From contig JAZRLQ010000118.1 in the NCBI GenBank assembly GCA_045646925.1, positions 1 to 20,342 on the forward strand: a DNA stretch of 20,342 bases, written 5' to 3'. The stretch comes from QALR01 sp045646925 (GTDB taxonomy: Bacteria > Bacillota > Clostridia > Oscillospirales > CAG-272). The position numbers and the translations under genes are program-made. The notes beneath the pieces were generated by a model. The model did not search any database. It had not been told where the DNA came from and worked only from the letters and a program-made list of their open reading frames with translations. Below are positions 6,904 to 14,303 of this stretch, piece by piece; position 1 is the stretch's first letter, and each line of letters opens with the position of its first letter.

Positions 6904-9039
6904 TTACGAATCGGAAAAATCGAAAACGACCTTCCCATTCTCTTCTAATTTCAAGTACGCGTCAAATGGCTTTCCATTCTTGCTGATAAATCCTTTGATT
7001 TTGGAGGTTCGCTTCGTCGCAAGAAGCATTTCCATATTGACCTTTGAGATAACGCGACGGCAAATGAATCCGTAAACGGAAAATTCACAACCTTCTTTAT
7101 AGCCACTGCAAGAGTACCCCGTCTTATATCGAACGACGTCCCTTCCGCAAAGCGGGCATTTTCCGACGATATCTCCGAAAAAGCCCGTGTCTTTGTCTGT
7201 TTCGGGCGGAGCTTTCGGTCGGTTGAATATCTCGTCAATTTCCTTTTTGGCAAGCGCAACGCTATCGGAAATCGTTATTTTTCCGTTGTATACCTTTTTG
7301 AGCGCTCTGCCCATCTCGCTAGTTTTATATTTATCCATGGAAATTTTCAATCGGATCAAGGATTTGATCAAATATTCTCCATCGGGCAGAATACTGTAGG
7401 CATCCTTTTTCAACTCAATGTAACCGCTGTTTTTCGCATTATCGATAATACCCGTTCTCGTAGCTTCTGTACCAAGCTCCAAGCCCTCGAAGATCGCACG
7501 GTAATCCTCTTCGTCGTTTTCAGCTTCCTTTTCCGTTTTTTCAGATTCTGCCGCCGCGCTTTGTTCTTCTCGGAAGGGGTTTTTCAGATAATTGTTCAGC
7601 GTTTCGATCGTATAGCGTTTCGGGGGAGAGGTCTCCTTTTCTTTCGGAGCAAATGCAATGTTGACCTCGTCACCCTTTTTCAAATTCGGAAGGATCTTAT
7701 CCTGCTTGGAGAAATCATCGTATTTCGTCCAACCGGGCGTAACGATGACGGTTCCCTTCAAAACGAAGGTTTCGAAGCCTCCGACGTCGATTTTGATCTC
7801 CGTTTTGTCAACGATACAGTCTTCCGCGCAGAAAACAGCAACAAACCGTTTGAATATCGCGGAATAGACGAGATTTTCCTTCTCGGAAAGCTTGTCCTTT
7901 GACGGAATCTTATAGGTCGGCGTCAATGCGGAGTGAGATTCGATCTTGCTATCGTCGAAGATCGTCTTTTTGTCCTTGAACTTGACGGGATAGCCCAGTT
8001 TTTCCACGTTTCCGAGAATCTTTTTGATCTTGTCCTTTTCTGCAGTTGCAAGATATTCGGAGTTTGTACGGGGATACGTAACGTAGCCGTTTTCGTAAAG
8101 CTTCTGTATGATCTCCAGACTTTCCGTCATGGACATCTTATGCTTTTTTCCGAGCATATTCTGAAGCTTTGAGAGAGAATATAGCTTGCCCGGAGAGAGT
8201 GTATCTTTCTTTCTTTTCTTTTCGATAACGATGGCTTTCGAAGCGTTATATTGGTCGCAGAGCGCCTTTGCCTTGTCCAATTCGTTCTTTTCGAATTTCT
8301 TCTTGCTGACAAGCTCAATGATCTCGCCTGCCGTTTCTTCTTTGCTGACGATACCGTAATAAATATCGGGAACGAAATTGCGGATTGCCATTTCACGATC
8401 GTAGATTGCCTTGACGATGGGGATGATGACACGGCCGATTCTCAGAAGCTTTCCTGTTTTGAGTGTTGCATAGCGAGTCAAATTTACGCCGTACAGCCAA
8501 TCGATATATGTGCGCGCAAATCCTTCGTCCGCAAGTTTCTGATATTCGGTTTCCTCTTTCATTTCCTTGAGAGCCGCGGAAACGGTTTCCGGTGTTTGAT
8601 CGGGGAGCCACAGACGAAGGAATTTTTTGTTTACGTTTCCATTCATGGCGTGATTGACACAGAGACGGACGATGATCTCGCCCTCTCTGTCGGCGTCCCC
8701 TGCGTTGACGATGGTATCCACGTCGGCCCGTAGACAAAGCCTTTTTATGACCTCAAACTGCTTTTGTGCGCCGGCATCGATATGCTTGGAGGCGTCCTTT
8801 TTAATACGGAACTTGAATTCGCTTGGAAAGCAAGGAAGATTGTCAATCGTCCATTTTGCGTTTTCGGGAGGATTTTCCTGATAATCCTCAATATCACAAA
8901 GGGAAAATAAATGACCAAATGCCCAAGTAACGATATAATCTCCGCCTTCGTAATAGCCGTTTGCTTTTTTCATCGTAGTGTCGATGCCTGCGACGATATT
9001 ACGCGCAAGGCTGGGTTTTTCTGCAATGATCAGTTTCAA
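6904..9039 (-). CDS. topB: DNA topoisomerase III, type IA (TTG start)
   Basis: A 711-residue type IA topoisomerase, which passes single DNA strands through a transient 5'-phosphotyrosine break. The TOPRIM domain holds E7 (IIAEKPS) and D115-x-D117-x-E119 (DADREGE). The catalytic tyrosine is Y322 in GYVTYPRTNSEYL. C-terminally a four-cysteine zinc motif (C628, C631, C644, C651; CPLCG...GYSCSGYKEGC) precedes a final beta-rich extension. Length and motifs fit TopB (topoisomerase III) rather than the longer TopA. The start codon is TTG at 9039, 7 nt after a strong GGGGAGGTG site. The conserved MKLIIAEKPS opening begins exactly there, so no ATG is needed. It sits 37 nt after the SGNH lipoprotein gene. 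A plasmid-type relative is possible, but nothing nearby suggests mobility. Confidence 0.93.
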   Translation of the reverse strand: MKLIIAEKPSLARNIVAGIDTTMKKANGYYEGGDYIVTWAFGHLFSLCDIEDYQENPPENAKWTIDNLPCFPSEFKFRIKKDASKHIDAGAQKQFEVIKRLCLRADVDTIVNAGDADREGEIIVRLCVNHAMNGNVNKKFLRLWLPDQTPETVSAALKEMKEETEYQKLADEGFARTYIDWLYGVNLTRYATLKTGKLLRIGRVIIPIVKAIYDREMAIRNFVPDIYYGIVSKEETAGEIIELVSKKKFEKNELDKAKALCDQYNASKAIVIEKKRKKDTLSPGKLYSLSKLQNMLGKKHKMSMTESLEIIQKLYENGYVTYPRTNSEYLATAEKDKIKKILGNVEKLGYPVKFKDKKTIFDDSKIESHSALTPTYKIPSKDKLSEKENLVYSAIFKRFVAVFCAEDCIVDKTEIKIDVGGFETFVLKGTVIVTPGWTKYDDFSKQDKILPNLKKGDEVNIAFAPKEKETSPPKRYTIETLNNYLKNPFREEQSAAAESEKTEKEAENDEEDYRAIFEGLELGTEATRTGIIDNAKNSGYIELKKDAYSILPDGEYLIKSLIRLKISMDKYKTSEMGRALKKVYNGKITISDSVALAKKEIDEIFNRPKAPPETDKDTGFFGDIVGKCPLCGRDVVRYKTGYSCSGYKEGCEFSVYGFICRRVISKVNMEMLLATKRTSKIKGFISKNGKPFDAYLKLEENGKVVFDFSDS

Positions 9040-9044
9040 AGGAA

Positions 9045-9053
9045 CACCTCCCC
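9045..9053 (-). promoter_or_regulatory. Ribosome binding site deciding the TTG start of topB
   Basis: GGGGAGGTG on the minus strand (9053-9045) ends a few bases before the TTG at 9039-9037; the GGGAGG core is 7 nt from the start. This supports a non-ATG start for the topoisomerase gene. Confidence 0.8.
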
Positions 9054-9076
9054 TTTTTATTATTTTTGATCAGATT

Positions 9077-10222
9077 TCAGTTATGGGTTGTAAAATATTC
9101 TTCTCCGAAGAGATCAATGAGCGCCGAAGCCAACAATTCTCCCGCCTTTTCGGCACCCTCTACGCTCGGGTGAAGAGAATCCGTGCAAGGAATATTCCAT
9201 CCATCCGTATCCACGACGTAAGCATTTTCCATGCTTTCGGTGACCTCGGTAATGTCATCGGCGTGCGCGCCGCAGAACGGGATCAGATAAACGATGGGCG
9301 CTTCGGGATATTTTTCACGGAGACGAGCCAGCGTCTCCGCAAGAGCGGTTTTGAATTCTTCGGACGTATATTTGCCGTCGTTGGTGCCGTGGTTGACGAC
9401 GATGATATCGGGGACAACCGTGTCGTCAACAAGACGTCCCTCGCTAAGATAATCAATAGCATTTTTCATGGTATGAAAAGAGCCTTTTGAAATAATACCC
9501 GTTGCGCCGTACCCGATGAGATACGGTGTCACGCCAAGCGCTTCCGCGCATTGCCAAGAATACGAATTGGTGGCGCTGTTTCCCTTGGAGGAGGCGCTCA
9601 TGTTCAACGCGCGAATACCCTCCGTAATGCTATCGCCATAGAAAAAGATCGTTTTTTCGGTGGGACGGATGCCGAATATCTTACCGTCCGCAGAGGGCGT
9701 AACGCTATGGAGGGCAAATCCTTTTTCTTTATCCCATTTTCCTTCTCCCTCGGTCATTCCGTCTGCAATGATGCGAACGGTATGTCTGCCCGTATCCGGA
9801 AGAGAAACAGTACTATCCGTGATATGCTGACGGATCGGTTTTCCTCCGTCGATGGAGTAAGCGAAATAAGGCGCTTCACCTGTGGTGATCACAGTGAAAT
9901 TCACATCGAAGGAGCTTGCTCCCTCGATAAGAAAGCAAAGATATGCGCCATCGGTCAATGTAACCTTATGCACAACGCCGTCGATCTCCTTGTCAAACCA
10001 GCGACCGATATAATGCGGCGCTTCTTCGCCCGTCAAGACGAAATTTCGGTAAGTAACTGTAGAGAGATACTCCTCGAGAGATAGCGGTTTAGATTGAGAG
10101 CCTTCAGATTCGGGCTTTTTTAAATTGCCCGAAGTTGTTTCAGAAAACGAAAGATTTGCACATCCGGCTGAGATCAGCACAAAAACGATCGAATAGATCG
10201 CGGCAAAGATTCTTTTTTTCAT
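9077..10222 (-). CDS. SGNH hydrolase lipoprotein, carbohydrate esterase family 2-like
   Basis: A 381-residue predicted lipoprotein. A basic start and hydrophobic segment end in S-A-G-C21; serine at -3 is less usual than leucine but tolerated. After a low-complexity linker (about 25-48) comes a beta-rich domain (about 60-175) like the jelly roll of CE2 acetylesterases. An SGNH domain (about 190-375) follows, with GDSITEG (nucleophile S198), a conserved-glycine block GYGATG, NHGTND (N281) and TDSLHPS (D348 and H351 of the triad). CE2 enzymes remove acetyl groups from sugars; this is family knowledge, and the substrate here is inferred only. An AAGAGG site lies 7 nt upstream, within the 17-nt gap after the MATE gene. 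It should act at the outer face of the membrane. Confidence 0.85.
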   Translation of the reverse strand: MKKRIFAAIYSIVFVLISAGCANLSFSETTSGNLKKPESEGSQSKPLSLEEYLSTVTYRNFVLTGEEAPHYIGRWFDKEIDGVVHKVTLTDGAYLCFLIEGASSFDVNFTVITTGEAPYFAYSIDGGKPIRQHITDSTVSLPDTGRHTVRIIADGMTEGEGKWDKEKGFALHSVTPSADGKIFGIRPTEKTIFFYGDSITEGIRALNMSASSKGNSATNSYSWQCAEALGVTPYLIGYGATGIISKGSFHTMKNAIDYLSEGRLVDDTVVPDIIVVNHGTNDGKYTSEEFKTALAETLARLREKYPEAPIVYLIPFCGAHADDITEVTESMENAYVVDTDGWNIPCTDSLHPSVEGAEKAGELLASALIDLFGEEYFTTHN

Positions 10223-10239
10223 ACGTTAACCTCTTTGCT

Positions 10240-11664
10240 TCAGACAGCCGCTTCCAACGGCTGATTGGAAGGAGCGTCCGTTTTCGGCATTTTCTTTTGA
10301 ATAACGTAATAGCAGATATACTGGACCACGCTCGTCAAAATCCAAGAAGCAGGATAGGAGAGGAAAAGTACGCTCCAATCATGATTGATCGCAAACACCG
10401 TGTAGATCCAGAAAGCGCGGAATCCGCAGATACCGATTACGGAAATGAACATCGGAACGAGTGATTTCCCGAGACCACGAAGCTGTCCGACGAGAACCTC
10501 CATAATGCCGCAGAAGAAATACGTGGGACAAAGAACGAGTAATCTTTGATAACCGTAAGCAATTGCAAGCTCGTCACCGGGAACGTAAATGGCAAGCAGA
10601 GGCTTTCCGAAAATAAGAACGACCGTACCGAATACGATGCCCGTTCCCAAAGAGGCAAAAATACAAGTATAAAGCACTTTTCTGACACGGTTATATTTAC
10701 CTGCCGCATAGTTCTGTCCCGTGAAATTCATGGAAGCATGGTAAAAAGAGTTGAGCGACGTATAGAGAAAGCTATCGATCGCGCTTGCCGCCGAGGAACC
10801 GCTCGTATACGGCGCAATTCCCTGTTCTGCAAAAGGAATATCAAAGGAGTTTACGGAGGATTGGATCATCATGGAAGAGATCGAAAAAAGCGTGTTCTGA
10901 ATGCTTGCGGGGAAACCGATCTGAATGATTCTGATCAACGCGTCTTTATGTATGCGAAGCTTTCTGACGTAAAGACGGCACATACCGTTCTGTCTTCTCA
11001 AGCTCATGACGATCAGAACGGAGGAAAGCAATTGCGAAATAATGGTTGCAAGCGCAACGCCTGCCACATCCATATGGAAGAAATAAACGAAAATGAAGTT
11101 CAGAAAAACATTGACAAGTCCCGAAAGAGAAAGGAAATAGAGAGGTCTCTTGGCGTCGCCCGTTGCGCGAAGTATCGCCGCACCGAAGTTATAGATCAAA
11201 TTGAAGGGCGCGCCGAGAAAATATATTTTAAGATACAAAGCAGATTGATCGATAATAGCGGGAGAGGTATTCATCCAATCCAGTATCGATTTTGAGAAAA
11301 CAAGACCGACCGCAAGCACGATGAAACCGGAAATCAACGCCAAAGACATAGCCGTATGTACAGCCTTTTCGGTAGCTTCACGGTCACTGGTGCCGTAACC
11401 CTTTGCAATGAGAACGCTGACACCAACGGACAGACCGATGAAAAGATTCAATATCAGATTGACGATCGTGCCCGTTGCACCGACCGCGGCAACAGCGGTA
11501 TCGCTTCCCGAAAACTGACCGATGATCATAAGGTCGGCCGCATTATATAAAAGTTGGAGAACGTTCGTCAACATAATGGAGAATGCAAAGACCATGATTT
11601 TGCCAAACAAAGGTCCGTTCAGCATATCTACTTCACGTCTTCTGCGTTTTCTTGCGAGTATCAT
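10240..11664 (-). CDS. MATE family multidrug/toxin exporter
   Basis: A 474-residue polytopic protein with about 12 membrane segments in two homologous halves. It has MATE-type signatures: MLNGPLFGKIMVFAFSIML near the start, QLLYNAADLMIIGQF, and RATGDAKRPLYF in the first half with GQNYAAGKYNRVRK in the second. MATE proteins expel cationic drugs and metabolites using sodium or proton gradients. The frame is open to 11727, but I place the start at the ATG at 11664. An AGGAGG site lies 7 nt before it, and the promoter -10 falls at 11699-11704, inside the longer frame. It is the first gene of the five-gene minus-strand run and is followed 17 nt later by the SGNH lipoprotein gene. Substrate unknown. 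Confidence 0.93.
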   Translation of the reverse strand: MILARKRRRREVDMLNGPLFGKIMVFAFSIMLTNVLQLLYNAADLMIIGQFSGSDTAVAAVGATGTIVNLILNLFIGLSVGVSVLIAKGYGTSDREATEKAVHTAMSLALISGFIVLAVGLVFSKSILDWMNTSPAIIDQSALYLKIYFLGAPFNLIYNFGAAILRATGDAKRPLYFLSLSGLVNVFLNFIFVYFFHMDVAGVALATIISQLLSSVLIVMSLRRQNGMCRLYVRKLRIHKDALIRIIQIGFPASIQNTLFSISSMMIQSSVNSFDIPFAEQGIAPYTSGSSAASAIDSFLYTSLNSFYHASMNFTGQNYAAGKYNRVRKVLYTCIFASLGTGIVFGTVVLIFGKPLLAIYVPGDELAIAYGYQRLLVLCPTYFFCGIMEVLVGQLRGLGKSLVPMFISVIGICGFRAFWIYTVFAINHDWSVLFLSYPASWILTSVVQYICYYVIQKKMPKTDAPSNQPLEAAV

Positions 11665-11698
11665 AGAAAAGCCTCCTGTGATTTCAAAAATACATAAT

Positions 11699-11727
11699 AT
11701 TATAACACATTTTTTTGTCAAAATCAA
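11699..11727 (-). promoter_or_regulatory. Sigma-A promoter of the MATE-to-YfcC run
   Basis: On the minus strand TTGATT (11727-11722), a 17-bp spacer and a perfect TATAAT (11704-11699) are preceded by TGT, an extended -10. An overlapping TTGACA six bases further along pairs with TATTAT at a 16-bp spacing and is an alternative. Either start point falls upstream of the AGGAGG at 11672-11677. Confidence 0.78.
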
Positions 11728-11798
11728 GGAATTTAGAAAGATATTTGAAAACGGAAGGAAAATATTTGCAAAACAACATATTCGGAATCTAAAATAGC

Positions 11799-11829
11799 AG
11801 AAACTCCCGCATGGTTATCGGGAGTTTCT
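11799..11829 (-). terminator. Hairpin terminator after the TetR/GNAT operon
   Basis: The arms GAAACTCCCG (11800-11809) and CGGGAGTTTC (11819-11828) pair perfectly around a 9-nt loop, 15-45 nt past the acetyltransferase stop on the minus strand. The following T tract is broken (CTGCTATTTT), so termination may be moderate. Confidence 0.65.
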
Positions 11830-11843
11830 TATCGAGTTTATGT

Positions 11844-12245
11844 TTATAATGCTTTTTGAAGCAGGTATTTTTGGTTGCCTTTCGGGATATCGGGCAAAAT
11901 TCCGACGACCTCATAGCCGTGTTTCTGATAGAACGCGGGCGCTTGCCAGCTCATCGTATCAAGATGAACGTGGTGACAACCTCGGCGGATCGCTTCCTTT
12001 TCAGCTTCCGAAAGCAAGCGAGTGCCGATTCCCTTTTTACGATGGTCTTCGTGTACCCACAAAATATCGACGTACATCCAGCCCCAATACGTACCGCCGA
12101 TCAGACCGCCGATCATATTTCTATCTGCGTCGTATTCAACGAGACAAAGAGGCGTATGACCGTCCTTTCCGACGTGCTCGTCGTTAAATTTCGCAAGCGC
12201 TTCGCGGACAGCTTCGATTTCATTATCTGAAGGATTGTGATTCAT
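11844..12245 (-). CDS. GNAT family N-acetyltransferase
   Basis: A 133-residue GNAT protein. The acetyl-CoA binding motif is HEDHRKKGIGTRLL (R-x-x-G-x-G), preceded by the strand GWMYVDILWV and followed by HLDTMSWQAPAFYQKHGYEVVG, the usual A and B motifs. The substrate is unknown. The frame can also start at an ATG at 12266 that overlaps the TetR stop as ATGA. I prefer the ATG at 12245 because GGGAG lies 7 nt upstream and the protein then begins MNHNPSDNEIEAV, the usual length for small GNATs; if 12266 is right, seven residues are added. It is the second gene of an operon with the TetR regulator, which may control it and respond to its substrate. A hairpin terminator follows. Confidence 0.88.
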   Translation of the reverse strand: MNHNPSDNEIEAVREALAKFNDEHVGKDGHTPLCLVEYDADRNMIGGLIGGTYWGWMYVDILWVHEDHRKKGIGTRLLSEAEKEAIRRGCHHVHLDTMSWQAPAFYQKHGYEVVGILPDIPKGNQKYLLQKAL

Positions 12246-12262
12246 GCATTTTCTCCCGTTGG

Positions 12263-12817
12263 TCATTTCAATTCTTTTTCGATCGTTGCGCGAATATGAT
12301 CATAGGTCTTCGGAGAATTTTCAAGCTCTCCGCTCTCCATCATGGACGTCATGCCGTAAAGAATCGCTTTGATCGCCCAAACAGTTCTTTCCGTTTCGTC
12401 GGGACCGTCACCGTTTCCGGCGCAGTATTTTCTGACCATATCCGCGACAGAAACGGATTTTTCGGCGCGTTCAGGTTCTTTTTCCGACATAGCAAGTATG
12501 GAGCGGTAATTCGGATTGGCGACCCAAAAGCGAACGTAAGCAACGCAGACCTCTGTCAATCGACGGAGCGGATCGTTGTCAAAAAGAGAAAGGATCTGTT
12601 CGCAGAGAAGCTCCCATTGGCGATTGATGTATCGGATGATTTCCAGAATAAAATCCTCTTTGTTCTTGAAATGCTTATACGGCGCCGCGCAGGAAACGTT
12701 ACACGCCGATGCAACTCTGCGCAAAGAAAAATTGGTCATGCCATATTGGCTGATTTCGTCAGCGCCGGCAACGATCAATCTGTCTCTCACCGTATCTGAA
12801 AAAAATTCGTCTTCCAT
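12263..12817 (-). CDS. TetR/AcrR family transcriptional regulator
   Basis: A 184-residue regulator with an N-terminal TetR-type DNA-binding domain (about 8-56): a helix-turn-helix FSLRRVASACNVSCAAPYKHF (about 30-50) followed by the KNKEDF start of helix 4. The C-terminal ligand and dimer domain includes YVRFWVANPNYRSIL, reminiscent of WHG-type C-terminal domains. Such proteins usually repress neighbouring or divergent genes until a small molecule binds. The frame is open to 12931, but I chose the ATG at 12817 because GGAG lies 7 nt upstream and the conserved domain starts soon after. It is followed by an acetyltransferase gene and is divergent from the aromatic amino acid operon, whose promoter carries a perfect palindrome. 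A link between the two is possible but unproven. Confidence 0.9.
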   Translation of the reverse strand: MEDEFFSDTVRDRLIVAGADEISQYGMTNFSLRRVASACNVSCAAPYKHFKNKEDFILEIIRYINRQWELLCEQILSLFDNDPLRRLTEVCVAYVRFWVANPNYRSILAMSEKEPERAEKSVSVADMVRKYCAGNGDGPDETERTVWAIKAILYGMTSMMESGELENSPKTYDHIRATIEKELK

Positions 12818-12892
12818 ATATATCTCCGTTCTGCCGCTATAAACGACTGTAAAAAACTCAGAATGATATGATTTGTAATGAGAATATATCTT

Positions 12893-12921
12893 ATTATGAC
12901 ACAAAAGCAGAACAAAAGCAA
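12893..12921 (-). promoter_or_regulatory. Candidate promoter for the TetR/GNAT operon
   Basis: On the minus strand TTGCTT (12921-12916), a 17-bp spacer and CATAAT (12898-12893) are preceded by TGT, an extended -10. The -35 is weak. The leader to the ATG at 12817 would be about 70 nt. Apart from this, the 38 bp between the two divergent -35 elements are AT-rich with nothing else recognised. Confidence 0.5.
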
Positions 12922-12958
12922 TCTTTTTCAAAAAAATTCAACTATTTTCCCAAATCTC

Positions 12959-12987
12959 TTGACAATTATTCTCAAATGTTGTATAAT
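12959..12987 (+). promoter_or_regulatory. Perfect-consensus sigma-A promoter of the aromatic amino acid operon
   Basis: TTGACA (12959-12964), exactly 17 bp, then TATAAT (12982-12987): both hexamers match consensus fully, so basal strength should be high. The start point is predicted at about 12994, leaving a leader of about 99 nt before the aminotransferase ATG at 13093. Confidence 0.9.
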
Positions 12988-12993
12988 TCAGCC

Positions 12994-13016
12994 GCGGGTT
13001 AACAGTGTTAACCCGC
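12994..13016. promoter_or_regulatory. 23-bp palindrome at +1: candidate operator or 5' mRNA hairpin
   Basis: The arms GCGGGTTAAC (12994-13003) and GTTAACCCGC (13007-13016) are perfect inverted repeats around AGT. The palindrome begins seven bases past the -10, at the predicted transcription start. As DNA it is placed where a bound repressor would block initiation. As RNA it would make a 10-bp stem at the extreme 5' end that could protect the message. There is no T tract after it, so it is not a terminator. Confidence 0.75.
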
Positions 13017-13092
13017 ATGAAATTACACTCTGTCGAAACATCGGCAGATCATATATAAAATAAAAATTAACAGAATGAAAGAGGATAAATTT

Positions 13093-14289
13093 ATGGTATC
13101 TGAAAAAATGAAAGCGCTCGGCGTAAAAAAATCGGTTATTCGCGAAATTTTTGAATATGCAAAGGTTCGCAAAGCCGAGGTGGGCGCAGAAAACGTATTT
13201 GACTATAGCATTGGTAACCCCAGCGTTCCCGCTCCCGAAACGGTAAAAGAAACTCTCGTTTCTCTTCTGACACAGACCGATCCCGCAAAGCTCCACGGCT
13301 ACACCTCCGCGCAGGGTGATCCCGAGGTGAGAAAAGCCATCGCGGATTATCTGAATAACACCTACGGTGCAAAAGCTTCCCCCGACCTCATTTATATCAC
13401 CGTCGGTGCGGCAGCAGCGCTCACGATCTCTCTGAATGCCGTTCTCGCTGACGGCGCAAACGAAGAGGTCATCGTATTCGCTCCTTTCTTCCCCGAATAC
13501 CGCGTATTCGTTGAAAAAGCAGGCGGCAATTTGGTCACCGTTCCTTGCCGCGAAAATGACTTCCAGATCGATCTCGAAGCCTTCGAAAAAGCGATCACTC
13601 CCAAGACAAAAGCCGTCATCGTTAACTCCCCCAACAATCCCACGGGTGTCGTTCTCTCCGAAGAAACGGTAAAGGCTCTCGCAAGCATCCTGAGAAAAGC
13701 GGAAGAAACTTACGGTCATCCGATCTTCCTCATCGGAGACGAGCCTTACAGAGAGCTTGTTTACAACGGCGTTGACGTTCCCTATCTTACCTGCTACTAC
13801 GAAAATACGATCGTTTGCTATTCCTTCAGCAAATCTCTTTCTCTCCCCGGCGAACGTATCGGTTATATTCTCGTTTCCTCCGAAAGCCCCGAAGCGAAAA
13901 ACGTATACGCAGCCGTTCTCGGCGCAGGACGCGCGCTCGGATTCGTATGCGCACCGAGCCTTTTCCAGTATATGATCCCCTCCTGCCTCGGCAAAACCTC
14001 TGATATTTCCGTTTACGATACGAACAGAAAGCTTCTTTACGATTCTCTCACCGAATACGGTTACACCTGCGCAAATCCCGACGGCGCTTTCTATCTCTTC
14101 GTCAAAGCGCTCGAATCCGACGCCCGCACTTTCTGCGAAAGAGCAAAGAAGTACGAGCTTCTCCTCGTACCGAGCGATGACTTCGGCTTCCCCGGATACG
14201 TCAGAATCGCATATTGCGTAAGCACCGAACAGATCCAGCGCTCTCTCCCCGCATTTGAAGCGCTCGCAAAGGACTACAAAGCAAATTGA
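13093..14289 (+). CDS. Class I/II PLP-dependent aminotransferase (aspartate/aromatic type)
   Basis: A 398-residue fold-type I aminotransferase. Signatures in order are an N-terminal DYSIGNPSVPAP loop, GYTSAQGDPEVRKAIA, NSPNNPTG (N181-G185), IGDEPYREL, the PLP lysine K247 in YSFSKSLSLPGERIGY, and the substrate carboxylate-binding arginine R371 in GYVRIAYC. These enzymes swap amino groups between amino acids and 2-oxo acids. As head gene of an operon leading to phenylpyruvate it probably makes phenylalanine (inference), but aspartate or other substrates are possible. The frame opens at 13075; I chose the ATG at 13093 because GAGG lies 8 nt upstream and the protein then begins MVSEKMKALG. It is transcribed from the consensus promoter at 12959. 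pheA follows after 14 nt. Confidence 0.9.
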   Translation: MVSEKMKALGVKKSVIREIFEYAKVRKAEVGAENVFDYSIGNPSVPAPETVKETLVSLLTQTDPAKLHGYTSAQGDPEVRKAIADYLNNTYGAKASPDLIYITVGAAAALTISLNAVLADGANEEVIVFAPFFPEYRVFVEKAGGNLVTVPCRENDFQIDLEAFEKAITPKTKAVIVNSPNNPTGVVLSEETVKALASILRKAEETYGHPIFLIGDEPYRELVYNGVDVPYLTCYYENTIVCYSFSKSLSLPGERIGYILVSSESPEAKNVYAAVLGAGRALGFVCAPSLFQYMIPSCLGKTSDISVYDTNRKLLYDSLTEYGYTCANPDGAFYLFVKALESDARTFCERAKKYELLLVPSDDFGFPGYVRIAYCVSTEQIQRSLPAFEALAKDYKAN

Positions 14290-14303
14290 AAGGATAATCC
14301 TTT

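Noticed and set aside
6904..9039. topB as a marker of an integrated conjugative element.
   Set aside because: No relaxase, conjugation, integrase or attachment-site signal is visible nearby, and its neighbours are ordinary chromosomal genes.
12263..12931. Longer TetR start at 12931, which would add a hydrophobic N-terminus.
   Set aside because: The extension covers the candidate promoter region, has no ribosome binding site, and precedes the normal TetR start; the ATG at 12817 has GGAG upstream.
12994..13016. The +1 palindrome as a rho-independent terminator or T-box element.
   Set aside because: No T run follows, and the specifier and antiterminator features of a T-box leader are absent.
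13017..13058. A 13-codon frame (MKLHSVETSADHI) in the leader of the aromatic operon, a possible attenuation peptide.
   Set aside because: It has no ribosome binding site and no Phe, Tyr or Trp codons, and no terminator hairpin follows it.
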